From Saitoella complicata NRRL Y-17804 (lineage: Eukaryota; Ascomycota; Saitoellomycetes; Saitoellales; Saitoellaceae), in contig NW_017567009.1 in the NCBI RefSeq assembly GCF_001661265.1, positions 1-64,000 of the forward strand: 64,000 bases of DNA. Direction: 5' to 3'. Every line of letters begins with the position of its first letter. Positions within the stretch are counted from its first letter, which is position 1. A program made the translations under genes and the position numbers. Below the pieces are notes generated by a model. It was not told the origin of the DNA and did no database searches. It saw nothing but the letters and a program-made list of their open reading frames with translations. Shown here piece by piece: positions 38,837-49,263 of the stretch.

Positions 38837-41104
38837 ATGTCAGCTCCTCCGCCCCCTCCATCCTTTCCCAGTCACATCCCGCCACCTCCCTCTGCTTCAT
38901 CAACCAATCCTCCTCCTCCTGCTCCTCCGCCGCCTTCGATCTTGACTGATGATCCACCAGCTGCACCAGCACCAAATGCCACCTCGGATTCCACATTCAC
39001 GAGGGCACCTGCTCCGATTCCAAAGCGTGCTCCCCTGAGCATAGAAGAGATCATGCGGGAGAAGCGCGAACAAGAGGCAGCAGCCAGCAAGCCAAAGTTT
39101 CTCACGAAAGAGCAGCGAGCAGCCCTGGCTTTGGAAAAGCGGGCAAAAGAAGTTGAGGAGAAGAGACGCAAACAAGACGAAGAAAGACGAGCACGCGAAC
39201 AGCTCTTCAATGGGGGCTCAGGTCGGCAGAGCGACGGATATGATGCGTACAGAGATGGATCAAATGCTTCGATGTACGCTGCACCACCAACCGCACCGCC
39301 CACAGGCCCTCGGCATATGCAGGGTAGGATACCCAACGGACCGGCAGCATACAGGACGGGCAATAGTATGAATGCGCCTGGGAACATGGCACCGCCCTCG
39401 ACAATCCCGGTTAAACGGCCTGCGGTCAATGATGCGCCTGCACCTGGGGAGGACAAGGAGTTCGAAGATATTCGTGCCCGTTACATGGGCAATCAAGAGC
39501 AGAAGAAGAAAAAGCGGCGAGTAGCTGGGAAGTTCACCTTCGACTGGTCAGCTGAGGACGACACCTCGGATACACGGAATGATATGTATTCAACCAAGCA
39601 AGACACGCTCATGTTTGGTCGGGGCAGGCTAGGAGGTTTTGAGAAGGGCGAAGTGGAAGGCAGAAAGGTGAACTGGGACAACAAGCACTGGTCGGAAAAG
39701 CCATTGGATGCCATGAAGGAACGTGATTGGCGTATCTTCAAAGAAGATTTCAATATTGCTGTCAGAGGTGGCGGTATCCCCAATCCGATCCGAAATTGGC
39801 AGGAGGCAGGGTTGCCCAAACAGGTCTTGAAGGTCATCAACCAAGTTGGTTACAAAGACCCGTCGCCAATTCAGCGCGCCGCTATTCCCATTGGACTTCA
39901 GTCTCGTGATCTCATTGGTATCGCCGAGACAGGATCCGGAAAAACGGCCGCGTTCATCATCCCCTTACTTGTGTATATCTCTTCTCTTCCGCCTATCACT
40001 CCGCAAAACGCTAGCGATGGACCGTACGCTATTGTTCTTGCACCAACCCGTGAACTTGCACAACAGATTGAAGTAGAGGCGAAGAAGTTCGCCCAGCCCA
40101 TGGGATATACTGTTGTTTCTATTGTTGGCGGTCACTCGCTGGAGGAGCAATCATTCAACTTGCGAAATGGAGCGGAGATTGTCATCGCAACACCCGGACG
40201 TCTGCTTGATTGTTTGGAGCGTCGTGTATTGGTATTGTCGCAATGCACGTACATCGTAATGGATGAAGCTGACCGAATGATCGATATGGGTTTTGAGGAG
40301 GCTGTGAACGGCTTGCTTGATGCCCTTCCAGTGCACAACATGAAACCCGATACCGACGATGCAGAGAACTCACAACTGATGAGTATGATGCTCGGTGGTA
40401 AGGAAAGATACCGACAAACTGTCATGTTCAGTGCTACTATGCCTCCAGCTGTGGAGCGCCTTGCGAGAAAATATCTGCGGCGACCGGCTATTGTTACCAT
40501 CGGTAATGCCGGTCAGATTGTCGATACTGTCGAGCAGCGCGTTGAGATGATATCACCAAGCGAGGAGAAGCGCAGACGTCGCTTGGAGGAGATTCTGAAC
40601 TCGAACCAATACCAGCCGCCAGTCATTATCTTTGTTAATCAGAAGAAGAATTGTGATGCTCTAGCGAAGTCGTTAGTACGGGTTGGTTGGAATGCGGTTA
40701 CAATGCACGGTGGAAAATCTCAAGAGCAGCGTGAGAGTGCCCTGCTCCAACTGCGTAACGGCCAAGCGGATTGTTTGGTCGCAACGGACCTCGCTGGTCG
40801 TGGTATTGATGTGCCGAATGTATCGCTTGTGGTCAACTTCAATATGGCGAAGACCATTGAAGACTACACTCATCGTATCGGACGTACAGGTCGTGCCGGT
40901 AAGAGTGGTGTGGCAATCACGTTTGTGGGACCGGATGATACGGACATCTATTACGACCTTAAGCAGGCGCTGCTGAAGAGCAGTAAGAGCAGCATACCGG
41001 ATGAGCTTCGCCGTCATGAAGCCGCATCCAGTAAGCCAAATAGGAGTGCACCGAAGAAACCTACAGGGGATGAGAGCACTGGAACATCTATGCGTTGGGC
41101 GTGA
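38837..41104 (+). CDS. PRP28: DEAD-box pre-mRNA splicing helicase Prp28 (DDX23)
   Basis: Single exon, 755 aa from ATG at 38837 (MSAPPPPPSFPSH); the frame is open further upstream but this ATG starts the typical Pro-rich head. The N-terminus has a Lys/Glu/Arg coiled region and RYMGNQEQKKKKRR then FDWSAEDDT, specific to Prp28. The helicase core shows the Q motif (YKDPSPIQRAAIPIGLQSRD), Walker A (AETGSGKT), PTRELAQQ, TPGRL, DEAD (VMDEADRMIDMGFEE), SAT, ATDLAGRGID and HRIGRTGRAG, all intact. Prp28 swaps U1 for U6 at the 5' splice site within the tri-snRNP. Other RNA-processing genes in the window (Msl1-like, Spp2, Mex67) are not adjacent. Confidence 0.96.
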   Translation: MSAPPPPPSFPSHIPPPPSASSTNPPPPAPPPPSILTDDPPAAPAPNATSDSTFTRAPAPIPKRAPLSIEEIMREKREQEAAASKPKFLTKEQRAALALEKRAKEVEEKRRKQDEERRAREQLFNGGSGRQSDGYDAYRDGSNASMYAAPPTAPPTGPRHMQGRIPNGPAAYRTGNSMNAPGNMAPPSTIPVKRPAVNDAPAPGEDKEFEDIRARYMGNQEQKKKKRRVAGKFTFDWSAEDDTSDTRNDMYSTKQDTLMFGRGRLGGFEKGEVEGRKVNWDNKHWSEKPLDAMKERDWRIFKEDFNIAVRGGGIPNPIRNWQEAGLPKQVLKVINQVGYKDPSPIQRAAIPIGLQSRDLIGIAETGSGKTAAFIIPLLVYISSLPPITPQNASDGPYAIVLAPTRELAQQIEVEAKKFAQPMGYTVVSIVGGHSLEEQSFNLRNGAEIVIATPGRLLDCLERRVLVLSQCTYIVMDEADRMIDMGFEEAVNGLLDALPVHNMKPDTDDAENSQLMSMMLGGKERYRQTVMFSATMPPAVERLARKYLRRPAIVTIGNAGQIVDTVEQRVEMISPSEEKRRRRLEEILNSNQYQPPVIIFVNQKKNCDALAKSLVRVGWNAVTMHGGKSQEQRESALLQLRNGQADCLVATDLAGRGIDVPNVSLVVNFNMAKTIEDYTHRIGRTGRAGKSGVAITFVGPDDTDIYYDLKQALLKSSKSSIPDELRRHEAASSKPNRSAPKKPTGDESTGTSMRWA

Positions 41105-41640
41105 TTCCCTTCTTGCGTCACGAATATAGTAGTAGCATACCGGTATCCAGGTTATGCTGCTAGAGATTACAGTATGTAACATTATCCCAGATGAAATTCG
41201 GTTGAATACATATATGTTGAGCAACATTCTTCATACTCTCCGATAAAATCGCAGAAAACCGTGGGCAAAATGCGCAATGTTGCTGGGCCAAACTAAGAAC
41301 GCGAAGCTATCTGACCAAAAGAGCTGTGTCTTGAGAATCCAGGTCGTGAAAGCGGGAACTCGCAGAGTTACGAGAAAGGACGATGCTTTTGCTCGCGTAG
41401 GTCCCTCGAGCTCCTTCGGACCTCTCTTAGTGTCTGCTTTTTCCATTGACGGAAACGTGTTCCGAGGTATTCTCGTCCACTATGTCTCAGTTTTTCAGGT
41501 GTTTCCGTTATCTATACCAAGTTTTCTATCATTTCCCTTGTTGCTTTTGAGGTATGATCCCAGATCTTCTGCGGGCTTCATGTAGTATGAGTACGCCCCC
41601 TGTGCACAACTACGACAAGCGAGGATCATGGGTTGCCAGG

Positions 41641-42157
41641 TCAGCCCTAGAAAGCCTAAAATCATGGATTAAGCCCGATTACTCTTGGGCGCGCGGGTAA
41701 GCCATGTCAAAATTGTGGATTCCTCTGGGATTGGACACGGGTTACGATCCCCGCCAGCATCATGGACTTCAATTCCTATTATCGTCCAGAATGACGATCC
41801 TTCTTTGCTTCGAGGGTATGCCGAATAAGATAATGGTTTATGCCAGATCGATTGCAAATCGAGGATCAAGCAGAAGTAAATAATAAGTATGGGTTAAGCC
41901 CGAAAATATCGTGAACAACTGACTTCCATCCGGGATTAATCATGAATTATGCTGAAAAAGAATTGTGGATTAAGCTGAACCAAAGCGTGGATTAAGCCCG
42001 ATCTTGTTGAGGATTACACTCGTTGAAATTGTGGATTATGCACAATAAAATCGTGGATTAAGCCAACTCAAATTGTGGTTTAGGTCACGCAATCCAGGAT
42101 ACAATCCCATGCATGGATTAAAGGGGATTTTGTAAATCATGATTCTCACGAACGTAG
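41641..42157 (+). repeat. Dispersed GGATTAAGCC repeat, copy A
   Basis: An array of degenerate units of about 21-25 bp with core ATTGTGGATTAAGCC. It ends in a conserved module of about 110 bp whose last bases read GGGGATTTTGTAAATCATGA then TTCTCACGAACGTAG (42123-42157). The ending recurs at 44624 and 45217 in the same orientation, and at 42838 in reverse. Confidence 0.8.
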
Positions 42158-42587
42158 AGCTGTACTTGCCGCTTTCGGTGTGGTACACTGTTGAGCGCGC
42201 GCCGGACCCGCTCCTGGAATCTCCATGAGCAGAGTTGTGGAATTTACCCACGTACATGCTTCTGAAATTCAGTTCTAAGATTTTGCTGGCCATTGGACTA
42301 TGATCAATTTGAAAACCAGATTAATTCCAGAACTAAGTCTTGGAAGTTCCATGAGCGATTCCACCGTAGGGACAGTACAGCCACATGTTAAACTGCAAAC
42401 AAGTATGATGATGATGAAATGGTGCTGCATACATGACATATATAGGTCAATGCATGATGTGAATGTTGATCATGTCCATGAAGAGCCGGAGGTCCGGGCC
42501 CTTCTGAGTTGAACGCATGAAAACAGCTGTATATAGCAAGCATTCCGTAGGATAACATTTGTTCTTATGGGCAATTCGTAAGGTATT

Positions 42588-42612
42588 CCTACGTTTGCGA
42601 GAATCACGGTCT
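42588..42612 (-). repeat. Dispersed repeat, end fragment E
   Basis: CCTACGTTTGCGAGAATCAC is the reverse complement of the conserved family ending. No repeat array continues from it, so it is an isolated end piece. Confidence 0.6.
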
Positions 42613-42837
42613 AACAGATCAAGTTAACGGTATTGGAGAACAGTTCACAGAGGTGTACTTAGAGAACTGGAAGACCCAATGCGAAGGCTATAAATGTTCT
42701 GTGTATTGCACTCAAATTTCCTGCAGACAACACTGAGAACATCAGATTGTTCTTCAAGAAGTTTGTGATGGGATACTAAAAACACTACTACCGAATAACT
42801 TTCATCGGTTTCCTGCCTGCCCTACACCGTTCACGTG

Positions 42838-43150
42838 CCTACGGTCGCGAGAATCATGTATTACAAAATTCCGCTTAATCCATGATCGTATCATGAATTT
42901 TGAAACCCAAACCATGATTTCAATCCGCATACTGCATGATTTTATTTCGCATAATCCAGACTCTGCTCCATACAATCCACAACTCCATGCAGCATATTCC
43001 ACAATATAGTTCTGCTTAATCCATTGATTCCATTGCGGATAATTCATGATTCTCTCATACATCATCCTTGATTTGCCCACCCTTAATCCACGATACGACA
43101 TCGGGCCTTCCACACTTGAATTCGGTTTAATCCACAACTTCGAGGATAAT
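42838..43150 (-). repeat. Dispersed GGATTAAGCC repeat, copy D (inverted)
   Basis: Read on the minus strand it is the same array (GTTGTGGATTAAACCG, ATCGTGGATTAAG, TCATGGATTAAGCGG). It ends GAATTTTGTAATACATGATT then CTCGCGACCGTAGG, parallel to the endings of copies A-C. The conserved end sits at 42838 and points away from copy C. Confidence 0.8.
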
Positions 43151-43421
43151 CCACCCTCCCAGCTCTTTGAGTCCTCTTCATCATTTGTACGACCTTCCAC
43201 AGCATCCGACAGAGCTTGAGTCTAGTCCAGAACTCACAGACTCAGCGGTGAGTAGCAGACGCCGATGATATCTGGAGGCTACGATGTTTGTAGTCAAGAA
43301 CTGGGAGTGTATGCTGACACTAACTGTGTGCCGTTGGTAGGACTTCGCGCATCTGTACAGCCTCCGTACCTTGACCCACGTACCTACAGCATCCAAACAA
43401 CATCTACATTGTCCGTACACC

Positions 43422-44371
43422 CCCTACGAGCCCCCCGAATTCGACTGTCACGAATACCTGATTCGTGATTGCACAAATATGGAATAACATATTCCACTTC
43501 CAGCAAAGGCACTCGAATAAGTCATTCAACTGTATGAAAAACACGAATAAAGTCGGAAAGTATTCAAGTATAGTGGAATTCCTAATGTCCGGGTTTGGAT
43601 TGTGAGGTTGGCTAGATTTCATGGGTCTTCAATGGATCAAGGTCTTTGATGGATCGAGGAGGATCAATGGTCTTTAGTGGCGGTTCTTCGGCCTGCGCCT
43701 CTCGAGAGTAACATGTGAGCACAGAGTGCTGATGCGCTGGCAAATTTCACCAAGTCTCAGCACCAACCAGGAACCCACCATCATCAACGTCTCAATCTCC
43801 CTGGGTGAGTCACGACTGACTGACGAAAGCATCAAATTCTACGCCTCCTTGGTCCTCTCATATCGATGTATGTGTTCCCTGATCCTCTCCCATCTGTTCT
43901 CCCGATGCTATGGCTTGTATCGTCTCAACCCAAACTGGGCACATGATCGCTGTTGCTGAAAGGTTAACATGATTATTGTTTAATCTCGACACTCTTGCTT
44001 GATGTCTGCTCTCATTCGGGTGAGTAGAACCCAGACGGAATTGCTGCTTGCTGGTGGAACAGGCATTTACATTTGGAAATGACTGTACCGTCAACTGCTG
44101 TCGGTACCGTTTGAATCTCATAGTAATATCAATGGGCCTAGATTGATGGCCTGTGATAGATGGGACCAATGAACGTCACGTCTGTGCAGTGTGCAGTATG
44201 AGGTAGAATAGTATAACAGTGTAGTGGTGGTAAATCGTATAAAAAATTCTACTTTCAGATCCAGATTGTGCCCAGAATATCCCACTAACTCGAATAACTC
44301 TATTTGTGATACTGGATAATTTTATTCGTGTTTTATAACCGTGTTTGGTAGAATTTGGGGGTCTCGTAGGG
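43422..44371. mobile_element. Non-autonomous TIR DNA transposon (MITE-like), nested in the repeat block
   Basis: The left end CCCTACGAGCCCCCCGAATT and the right end (reverse complement) CCCTACGAGACCCCCAAATT form an inverted repeat of about 23 bp with two mismatches. Both ends are flanked by ACC (43419-43421 and 44372-44374), a possible 3-bp target-site duplication. Subterminal CACGAATAA motifs occur in both arms (near 43541 and 44322). The 950-bp interior has no transposase frame. The superfamily is not assigned: 3-bp duplications are known in CACTA and Harbinger groups, but the TIR does not start like typical members. Confidence 0.55.
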
Positions 44372-44454
44372 ACCTTCGCTACGCTGCCTGACACACCTTG
44401 TGTTGTCTCTACAGCTCTCACTCTCCTACATCCCCCGGCAACCAAGAACTGCTG

Positions 44455-44624
44455 AAGTAAAGTCTGGACTAAGCCAGATCTTGATGTGGATTACGCCAAA
44501 TAGAATGGTGGATTGATCATGGATTATGCAAGATACAATCATAAATAAGCTGACAAAAATCATGATATGAGTCCCGAAACATGGATTATACGGGATTTTG
44601 TAATCCATGATTTCACGAACGTAG
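44455..44624 (+). repeat. Dispersed GGATTAAGCC repeat, copy C
   Basis: Shorter copy with units GTGGATTACGCC, GGTGGATTGATCATGGATTA and the ending CGGGATTTTGTAATCCATGA then TTTCACGAACGTAG at 44624. With inverted copy D it brackets the TIR element, so D and C may be the two ends of one larger element. Confidence 0.75.
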
Positions 44625-44667
44625 AACCAGAAGGACCTTCTCCTTTCACACATGCACAGATGCATGA

Positions 44668-44748
44668 TCAACATATATGTATATGTAAATGATCGTATAT
44701 GTATATATTATTATAGGTCATGTATATGTATATATGTCGTGTATGCAA
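44668..44748. repeat. TATATGTATA-rich microsatellite
   Basis: Imperfect TATATG/TATA repeats spanning about 80 bases immediately after copy C. Confidence 0.8.
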
Positions 44749-45084
44749 CAGAACCTCGTCATCCTTTACAAGGGTTAAAACCATGGAATTCGATTCTGTT
44801 GGCAATAGGTAATCCATGTTAAAAGCTTGGATTCACCTCTTTGAAGGTTTCCGAAAAGCCTTAAATCCTTACATGCGTTTTGAGCACCAAAGGTCAAACA
44901 AGAACAGGTATGAATGAGATTTCGTTTTATAACATTGAACTTGTGGTAACCTTCTGAGTCATAGGGACATGTTTACAGCTATTAGGTATTAGAATACTGA
45001 AAATAAATCTCTCTTACCTGGTAATTTGACTGTTTTGGTCTAAGACTACCGTAACTGTTTCCCCTCGCTCTTTCGCATCCTTGC

Positions 45085-45217
45085 ACGATTTTTCCTGGGA
45101 TTAAGCCCAATAAAACCATGGTTTATGCTGACTAAATCGTGGTTTGGGTCCTGTTATGCAGAATATGATCCTGGATTAATCAGGATTTTTTTAATTCATG
45201 ATTGTCAGGAACGTAAG
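45085..45217 (+). repeat. Dispersed GGATTAAGCC repeat, copy B
   Basis: Mostly the conserved ending module: GGGATTAAGCCCAATAAAAC, CGTGGTTTGGGTCCTGTTAT, CTGGATTAATCAGGATTTTT, then ATTCATGATTGTCAGGAACG. It aligns along its length with the last 110 bases of copies A and D. Confidence 0.75.
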
Positions 45218-45866
45218 GTAACCTGGGAATCTATGAGTCTCACGCTATGGCATTTTCGATCCCCTTGAGATTATCTGCTAAAGACCGGCCCAACTAGGTG
45301 TAGTTTTCTCTTTTGACCCACGAAGAATGCATTTCTAAGCGGTCTAATCAAGGTATAGATTCCGCGTCTCTCAGAGCTATTTCTGGTAAATACTACATTG
45401 TCTGCTGCCATGGGTACACTGTGTAATTGAGCTGGAGTTCAGGTTATGGATGAATAAAGGCCATTCCTTCCCCAGCGAGCTCGCTGTCCCAGGATTTTGT
45501 TGCGGGGATGAGATCGGCACTTGGTCGGTCTCCAGCGGAAGTTAGCTTAGGCGAGACGCTGCGCCTCCAAACATGGAAGATCGTTTGTCCGTAGTAAAGT
45601 GTACCGAAGCACAACCTCTTCGAAGAACTCGATCGGCAAGTACGAACAAGCAGCAATTCTGCGAGGCCCTCATCGCGGAGCAAAAGAGGCTCGTTGGCAC
45701 TTCCATCGCTCTTTGGATCAAATTCTTTCAGCCAACTTCCCATCCAAGAGGATCACTCCGCGTTGTTCAACACGTCGCGCGAGTCTCTGGGCACCTCCGG
45801 ACATCCATAGCACCACATACGGTCGACTCAGCAGGGTCAGATTAGAAACCGACTTTTCGACTGACG

Positions 45867-46868
45867 ATGTCTGCGCTGCCGGCTCGCAAACGCTCTTTTT
45901 GTCAAGTGGACAGCAGCGGAACACCGAACGCACTTCTTTTTCCAAATAGTCGCCGGTGTGGTCAAGCCCTTGAAGAAACATCCGATGAGATTGATACCGT
46001 GAACGCGTTGAAGGGCTGCGTGTCCGAGTCACAGCCTTCGCCGACAGCATGGGATGATACAGACACCAAATACTTCGCCGACACAGTGTCCAAAGCAGAC
46101 AAGTTCAGGCGTTACGAAGAGGCCAAGCTGCGAGTCAGGGAGTTTTACAAGGAGCAGCATTCAAAGCAGACAGTGGCATACAATCTTAAGGCTCGATGCA
46201 TGATGAACACCAAGAAGAGAGCTCGTATGGGTGTGTGGGCTGCAATCGAAAAGCTGAACACGTTGATCGACGACTCCGATCCCGATATCGAATTGAGTCA
46301 AATTCAGCATCTGCTGTTAACAGCGGAGGCTATCCGAAGAGACAACAAACCTAGGTGGATGCAGTTAACCGGACTAATTCATGATCTGGGAAAACTTCTG
46401 TATTTCTTCGACGCAGAAGGGCAGTGGGATGTTGTCGGCGACACTTTCGTGGTAGGGTGCAAATTTCCACCAGAATGCATCTTCCCGGAAACCTTCAAGG
46501 CGAACCCGGACTACAAACATCCAATTTATTCGACACAGTACGGCATTTACAAGCCTCACTGCGGTTTAGATAACGTTATGCTGTCTTTTGGCCACGACGA
46601 ATACCTGTACCAGATCTGCAAACAGCAATCCTCCCTACCTGAAGAGGCGCTTGCAATGATAAGGTACCATTCGTTCTATCCCTGGCATCGGGAAGGTGCG
46701 TATCGACACCTAATGGCGCCCAAGGATCATGAGCTGTTGAAAGCCGTACAAGCATTCAATCCATACGATCTTTACTCGAAGGATGACACGTTACCAGACG
46801 TTGATAAGCTGAAGCCATACTACATGGAGCTCATTGCTGAGTATTTTCCTCCGCTAGTTGATTTCTGA
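45867..46868 (+). CDS. Myo-inositol oxygenase
   Basis: Single exon, 333 aa from ATG at 45867. After about 60 variable residues the family core begins: YEEAKLRVREFYKEQHSKQT, LNTLIDDSDPDIELSQIQHL, LLTAEAIRRDNKPRWMQLTG, LIHDLGKLL (His-Asp iron ligands), FPETFKANPDYKHPIYSTQY, CGLDNVMLSFGHDEYLYQIC (His and Asp ligands), MIRYHSFYPWHREGAYRHLM (His ligand) and VQAFNPYDLYSK. The di-iron enzyme cleaves myo-inositol with O2 to D-glucuronate. All ligand motifs are present, so it should be active in the cytosol. About 10 kb downstream lie three oxidoreductases of the kind used in fungal glucuronate breakdown. Confidence 0.96.
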   Translation: MSALPARKRSFCQVDSSGTPNALLFPNSRRCGQALEETSDEIDTVNALKGCVSESQPSPTAWDDTDTKYFADTVSKADKFRRYEEAKLRVREFYKEQHSKQTVAYNLKARCMMNTKKRARMGVWAAIEKLNTLIDDSDPDIELSQIQHLLLTAEAIRRDNKPRWMQLTGLIHDLGKLLYFFDAEGQWDVVGDTFVVGCKFPPECIFPETFKANPDYKHPIYSTQYGIYKPHCGLDNVMLSFGHDEYLYQICKQQSSLPEEALAMIRYHSFYPWHREGAYRHLMAPKDHELLKAVQAFNPYDLYSKDDTLPDVDKLKPYYMELIAEYFPPLVDF

Positions 46869-47303
46869 GAACATTGCACAGGGTATGTTAGCCATTGGCA
46901 CGGCGTGCACGGATATGGACACAATCGAAAGGACACATTCAGGTAATATGGCGTTTAGCATTAAGCATACCTAGCCAGGCATGCATCTGCAGTTGAATTA
47001 GGATACCCAGCATACCTTATCAATTTGGTTCTTCTATATTCAATCGTGAACGAGTTTGCTAAATGCGGTGCAAGTTGCTATCCCATGAAATCCAGCTGCG
47101 CTCCAACTGCAAACGTACTGTAGCTAAGTAACTCTACGAATTGGTGGACTTTACGTGTAAACATACCGGTAAGTAGGTATCCACCGGGTATGTAGGGCTC
47201 ACTTACCGCACAGAGCGGGACCCTGCCGTTGGTCGCATTCAATGACGTGCCGGCATAAACAACAATCGAGCAGCACATTATACGCCATTCACCTCCTCAA
47301 GTC
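46869..47303. other. Intergenic spacer
   Basis: A 435-bp spacer in which no gene was recognised. An imperfect TATGTTAGC/ATACC-rich stretch lies near 46960-47020, and the right side is the PNG1 promoter. Confidence 0.4.
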
Positions 47304-48677
47304 ATGTCGCATCACCACCATAGAGAATGGGCGAGCGACCTTGCCCAACGCTTCCAGAATCTAGTCGTTTCCAGGCGACGTGGACCACAGGCAGGCAGTT
47401 CCCGGCCTGGAGCCCCACAAGTACCAGCACCAAGCTCGGCCTCAAATGCAATGTCGCATCAGGATCAACAATTATATAACATGATCTTTGCCTTGTCGCG
47501 GACTCCTCAGCAGTATGAATCTCAGACATTGCAGGTTCGTCTTTGCCGGTCAGGAACCACTCTTCAGTAATACTAATGGAATTTACAGGATAGAGCCTTA
47601 TCAGTCATTCCTCTAGACCGTATATATGCTGAAGCAGAGGAAAAGGGTAAAGCAGATTCTTCTTGGGGTCATCAAGACCATGTTATACGTGCGCTCATGG
47701 CATGGTTCAAGAATGACTTCTTCACATGGGTCAACAGCCCGGCGTGCTCCAGGTGTCAAGGGGAAACCCAAGGTCAAGGAGCGGGACAGCCGACAGATCA
47801 AGAAAGACGGGATGGAGCTGGGAGGACAGAAGTATACTGGTGTCCTCACTGCTCAAGGCAGGAACGCTTCCCAAGATATGATCATCCAGCCAAGCTTCTG
47901 GAAACGCGACGTGGAAGATGCGGAGAGTGGGCCAACGTCAGTATTCTGGCTGTGAGGAAGAGCTGAAGTGATGTGCTAACACGGTACAGTGCTTCACCCT
48001 CCTAGTCCGTGCCCTTGGTTCACGTGCACGTTGGGTTTGGAACGCTGAAGATCACGTATGGACCGAAGTTTGGTCAGAAAAGCAAGGTCGATGGATACAC
48101 GCAGATTCGTGTGAGAACGCGTGGGGTACGCCGAAGGTGTACGCCGAGGGGTGGGGAAAGAAGATGAGCTATTGCATTGGCTTTGGAGGTATGAATGCCC
48201 TCGACCCTTCTTCAACATTGACCAATACTGACAGCAAGAATAGTTGACAGTGTGCAGGACGTTACGTATGTGCTGGTGCCCCGGCAGTAACGTGAAGATG
48301 GTTGACATTTGAAACATATAGGCCACGATACGTTCGAACCGAAAGTCAGAGTTTGCCTCGCAATCGCGGGTCAGAAGAAACCTTGCGGAAGGTGAGTTAA
48401 GCTAATATCTTTTCTTTCGAAGTGACAAGTTGCTAATGCTTGATAGGCCATCGTTGATCTCAATCGACAACTTCGTTCACACCTTCCACCGTCAGAAAGA
48501 GCTGTGCTCGAAGAACAAGATGTAAAAGAGCTGGGAAACTTGGAGAAGCTGAAATGGAACAGAGCACACGCTGATGCTATCCCAACAAAGACAGAAGAAC
48601 TTCAGGGAAGACAGTCTGGAAACGCTGAATGGAAGAGGGCAAGAGGAGAGGACGGAAAGGGCCCGGGAGCAGCCTAG
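47304..48677 (+). CDS. PNG1: Peptide:N-glycanase (cytosolic deglycosylating enzyme)
   Basis: Six exons, 47304-47534, 47589-47936, 47990-48188, 48244-48265, 48322-48391 and 48447-48677, all in phase, 366 aa (yeast Png1 is 363). The transglutaminase-like core has the zinc Cys pairs CSRC and CPHC ([20 protein letters not shown]) and the triad Cys ([15 protein letters not shown]), His ([19 protein letters not shown]) and Asp ([13 protein letters not shown]). Then come [20 protein letters not shown] and DVTPRYVR. Exon 4 is only 22 nt. The enzyme removes N-glycans from misfolded glycoproteins exported from the ER and works with Cdc48 and Rad23. Introns carry TGCTAAC, TGCTAAT or CTGAC branch sites. 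Confidence 0.95.
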
Positions 48678-49263
48678 AAGCACGGCTAGGAAACAACGTT
48701 CAATTATAATTGTATCGTTCATACCAATCATGGAGAACCATGTATTTCACTGGGTGTGGTGCGGGGCCTATGAGTGCCTTTCTCACGAGATTCCTATAAA
48801 TTTGCCGGCAGGTCGCGGTTCTGGAGCAATCCGATCAAAAATTCACTGGATGCATGCCACGATGGAATTATGGTTATAACTAAGCCGTTTCATTGCCAGG
48901 TGGACGTTTACGTCCACTGCCGCGTCCCAGACTGTCATCGGGGACTAAAGAACCATATTGCGATACTCCTATTCAGTTAGGTCTGAGCTGTTGGGCCGAC
49001 GTCCCCGGACATGCCTTCTCCTATTCCCCTTGTGTGTGTCTATGCTAGTTCAAATACACGTTCGTTCGTTCTTACCAGCTTCTCTGTCATTCTCATTCGT
49101 CTTGCTGTTCTCTCCGCACCGTAAGCTTTCCGCACTTGAGCAGTCGTCGTCGCCGTACATGCCGGTTGCGCGGTGCCTTAAGTATACAGAGCATACGTAA
49201 TTGCTCCTCCGCAACGAAAACACCAACTTAATCCATTGCATTCATCACTGCCGACCGACCAGC
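48678..49263. other. Intergenic spacer
   Basis: A 586-bp spacer in which no gene was recognised. It should include the PNG1 3' end and the promoter of the UBX gene; a CT-rich tract at 49010-49100 precedes that start. Confidence 0.4.

Larger units (their letters stand above)
41105..45866. other. 4.8-kb gene-free, AT-rich repeat block
   Basis: This is the longest stretch here without a convincing gene, and it is visibly richer in A+T than its surroundings. From about 41.6 to 45.2 kb it is built of diverged copies of a GGATTAAGCC-type repeat in both orientations, plus a nested inverted-repeat element (43422-44371) and a TATATGTATA microsatellite. Outside these, 41105-41600 and 45220-45866 hold no recognised gene; the last few hundred bases are the upstream region of the myo-inositol oxygenase gene. 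Confidence 0.7.

Noticed and set aside
42802-43200. 132-codon minus-strand frame with repeated Trp/Ile/Lys motifs in repeat copy D
   Set aside because: It is just the translation of the degenerate GGATTAAGCC units, not a protein; other copies of the repeat do not keep the frame.
41600-45220. Centromere
   Set aside because: AT-rich and gene-free, but only about 4 kb and made of diverged repeats; nothing in the sequence alone proves centromere function, so it is left as a hypothesis under the repeat finding.
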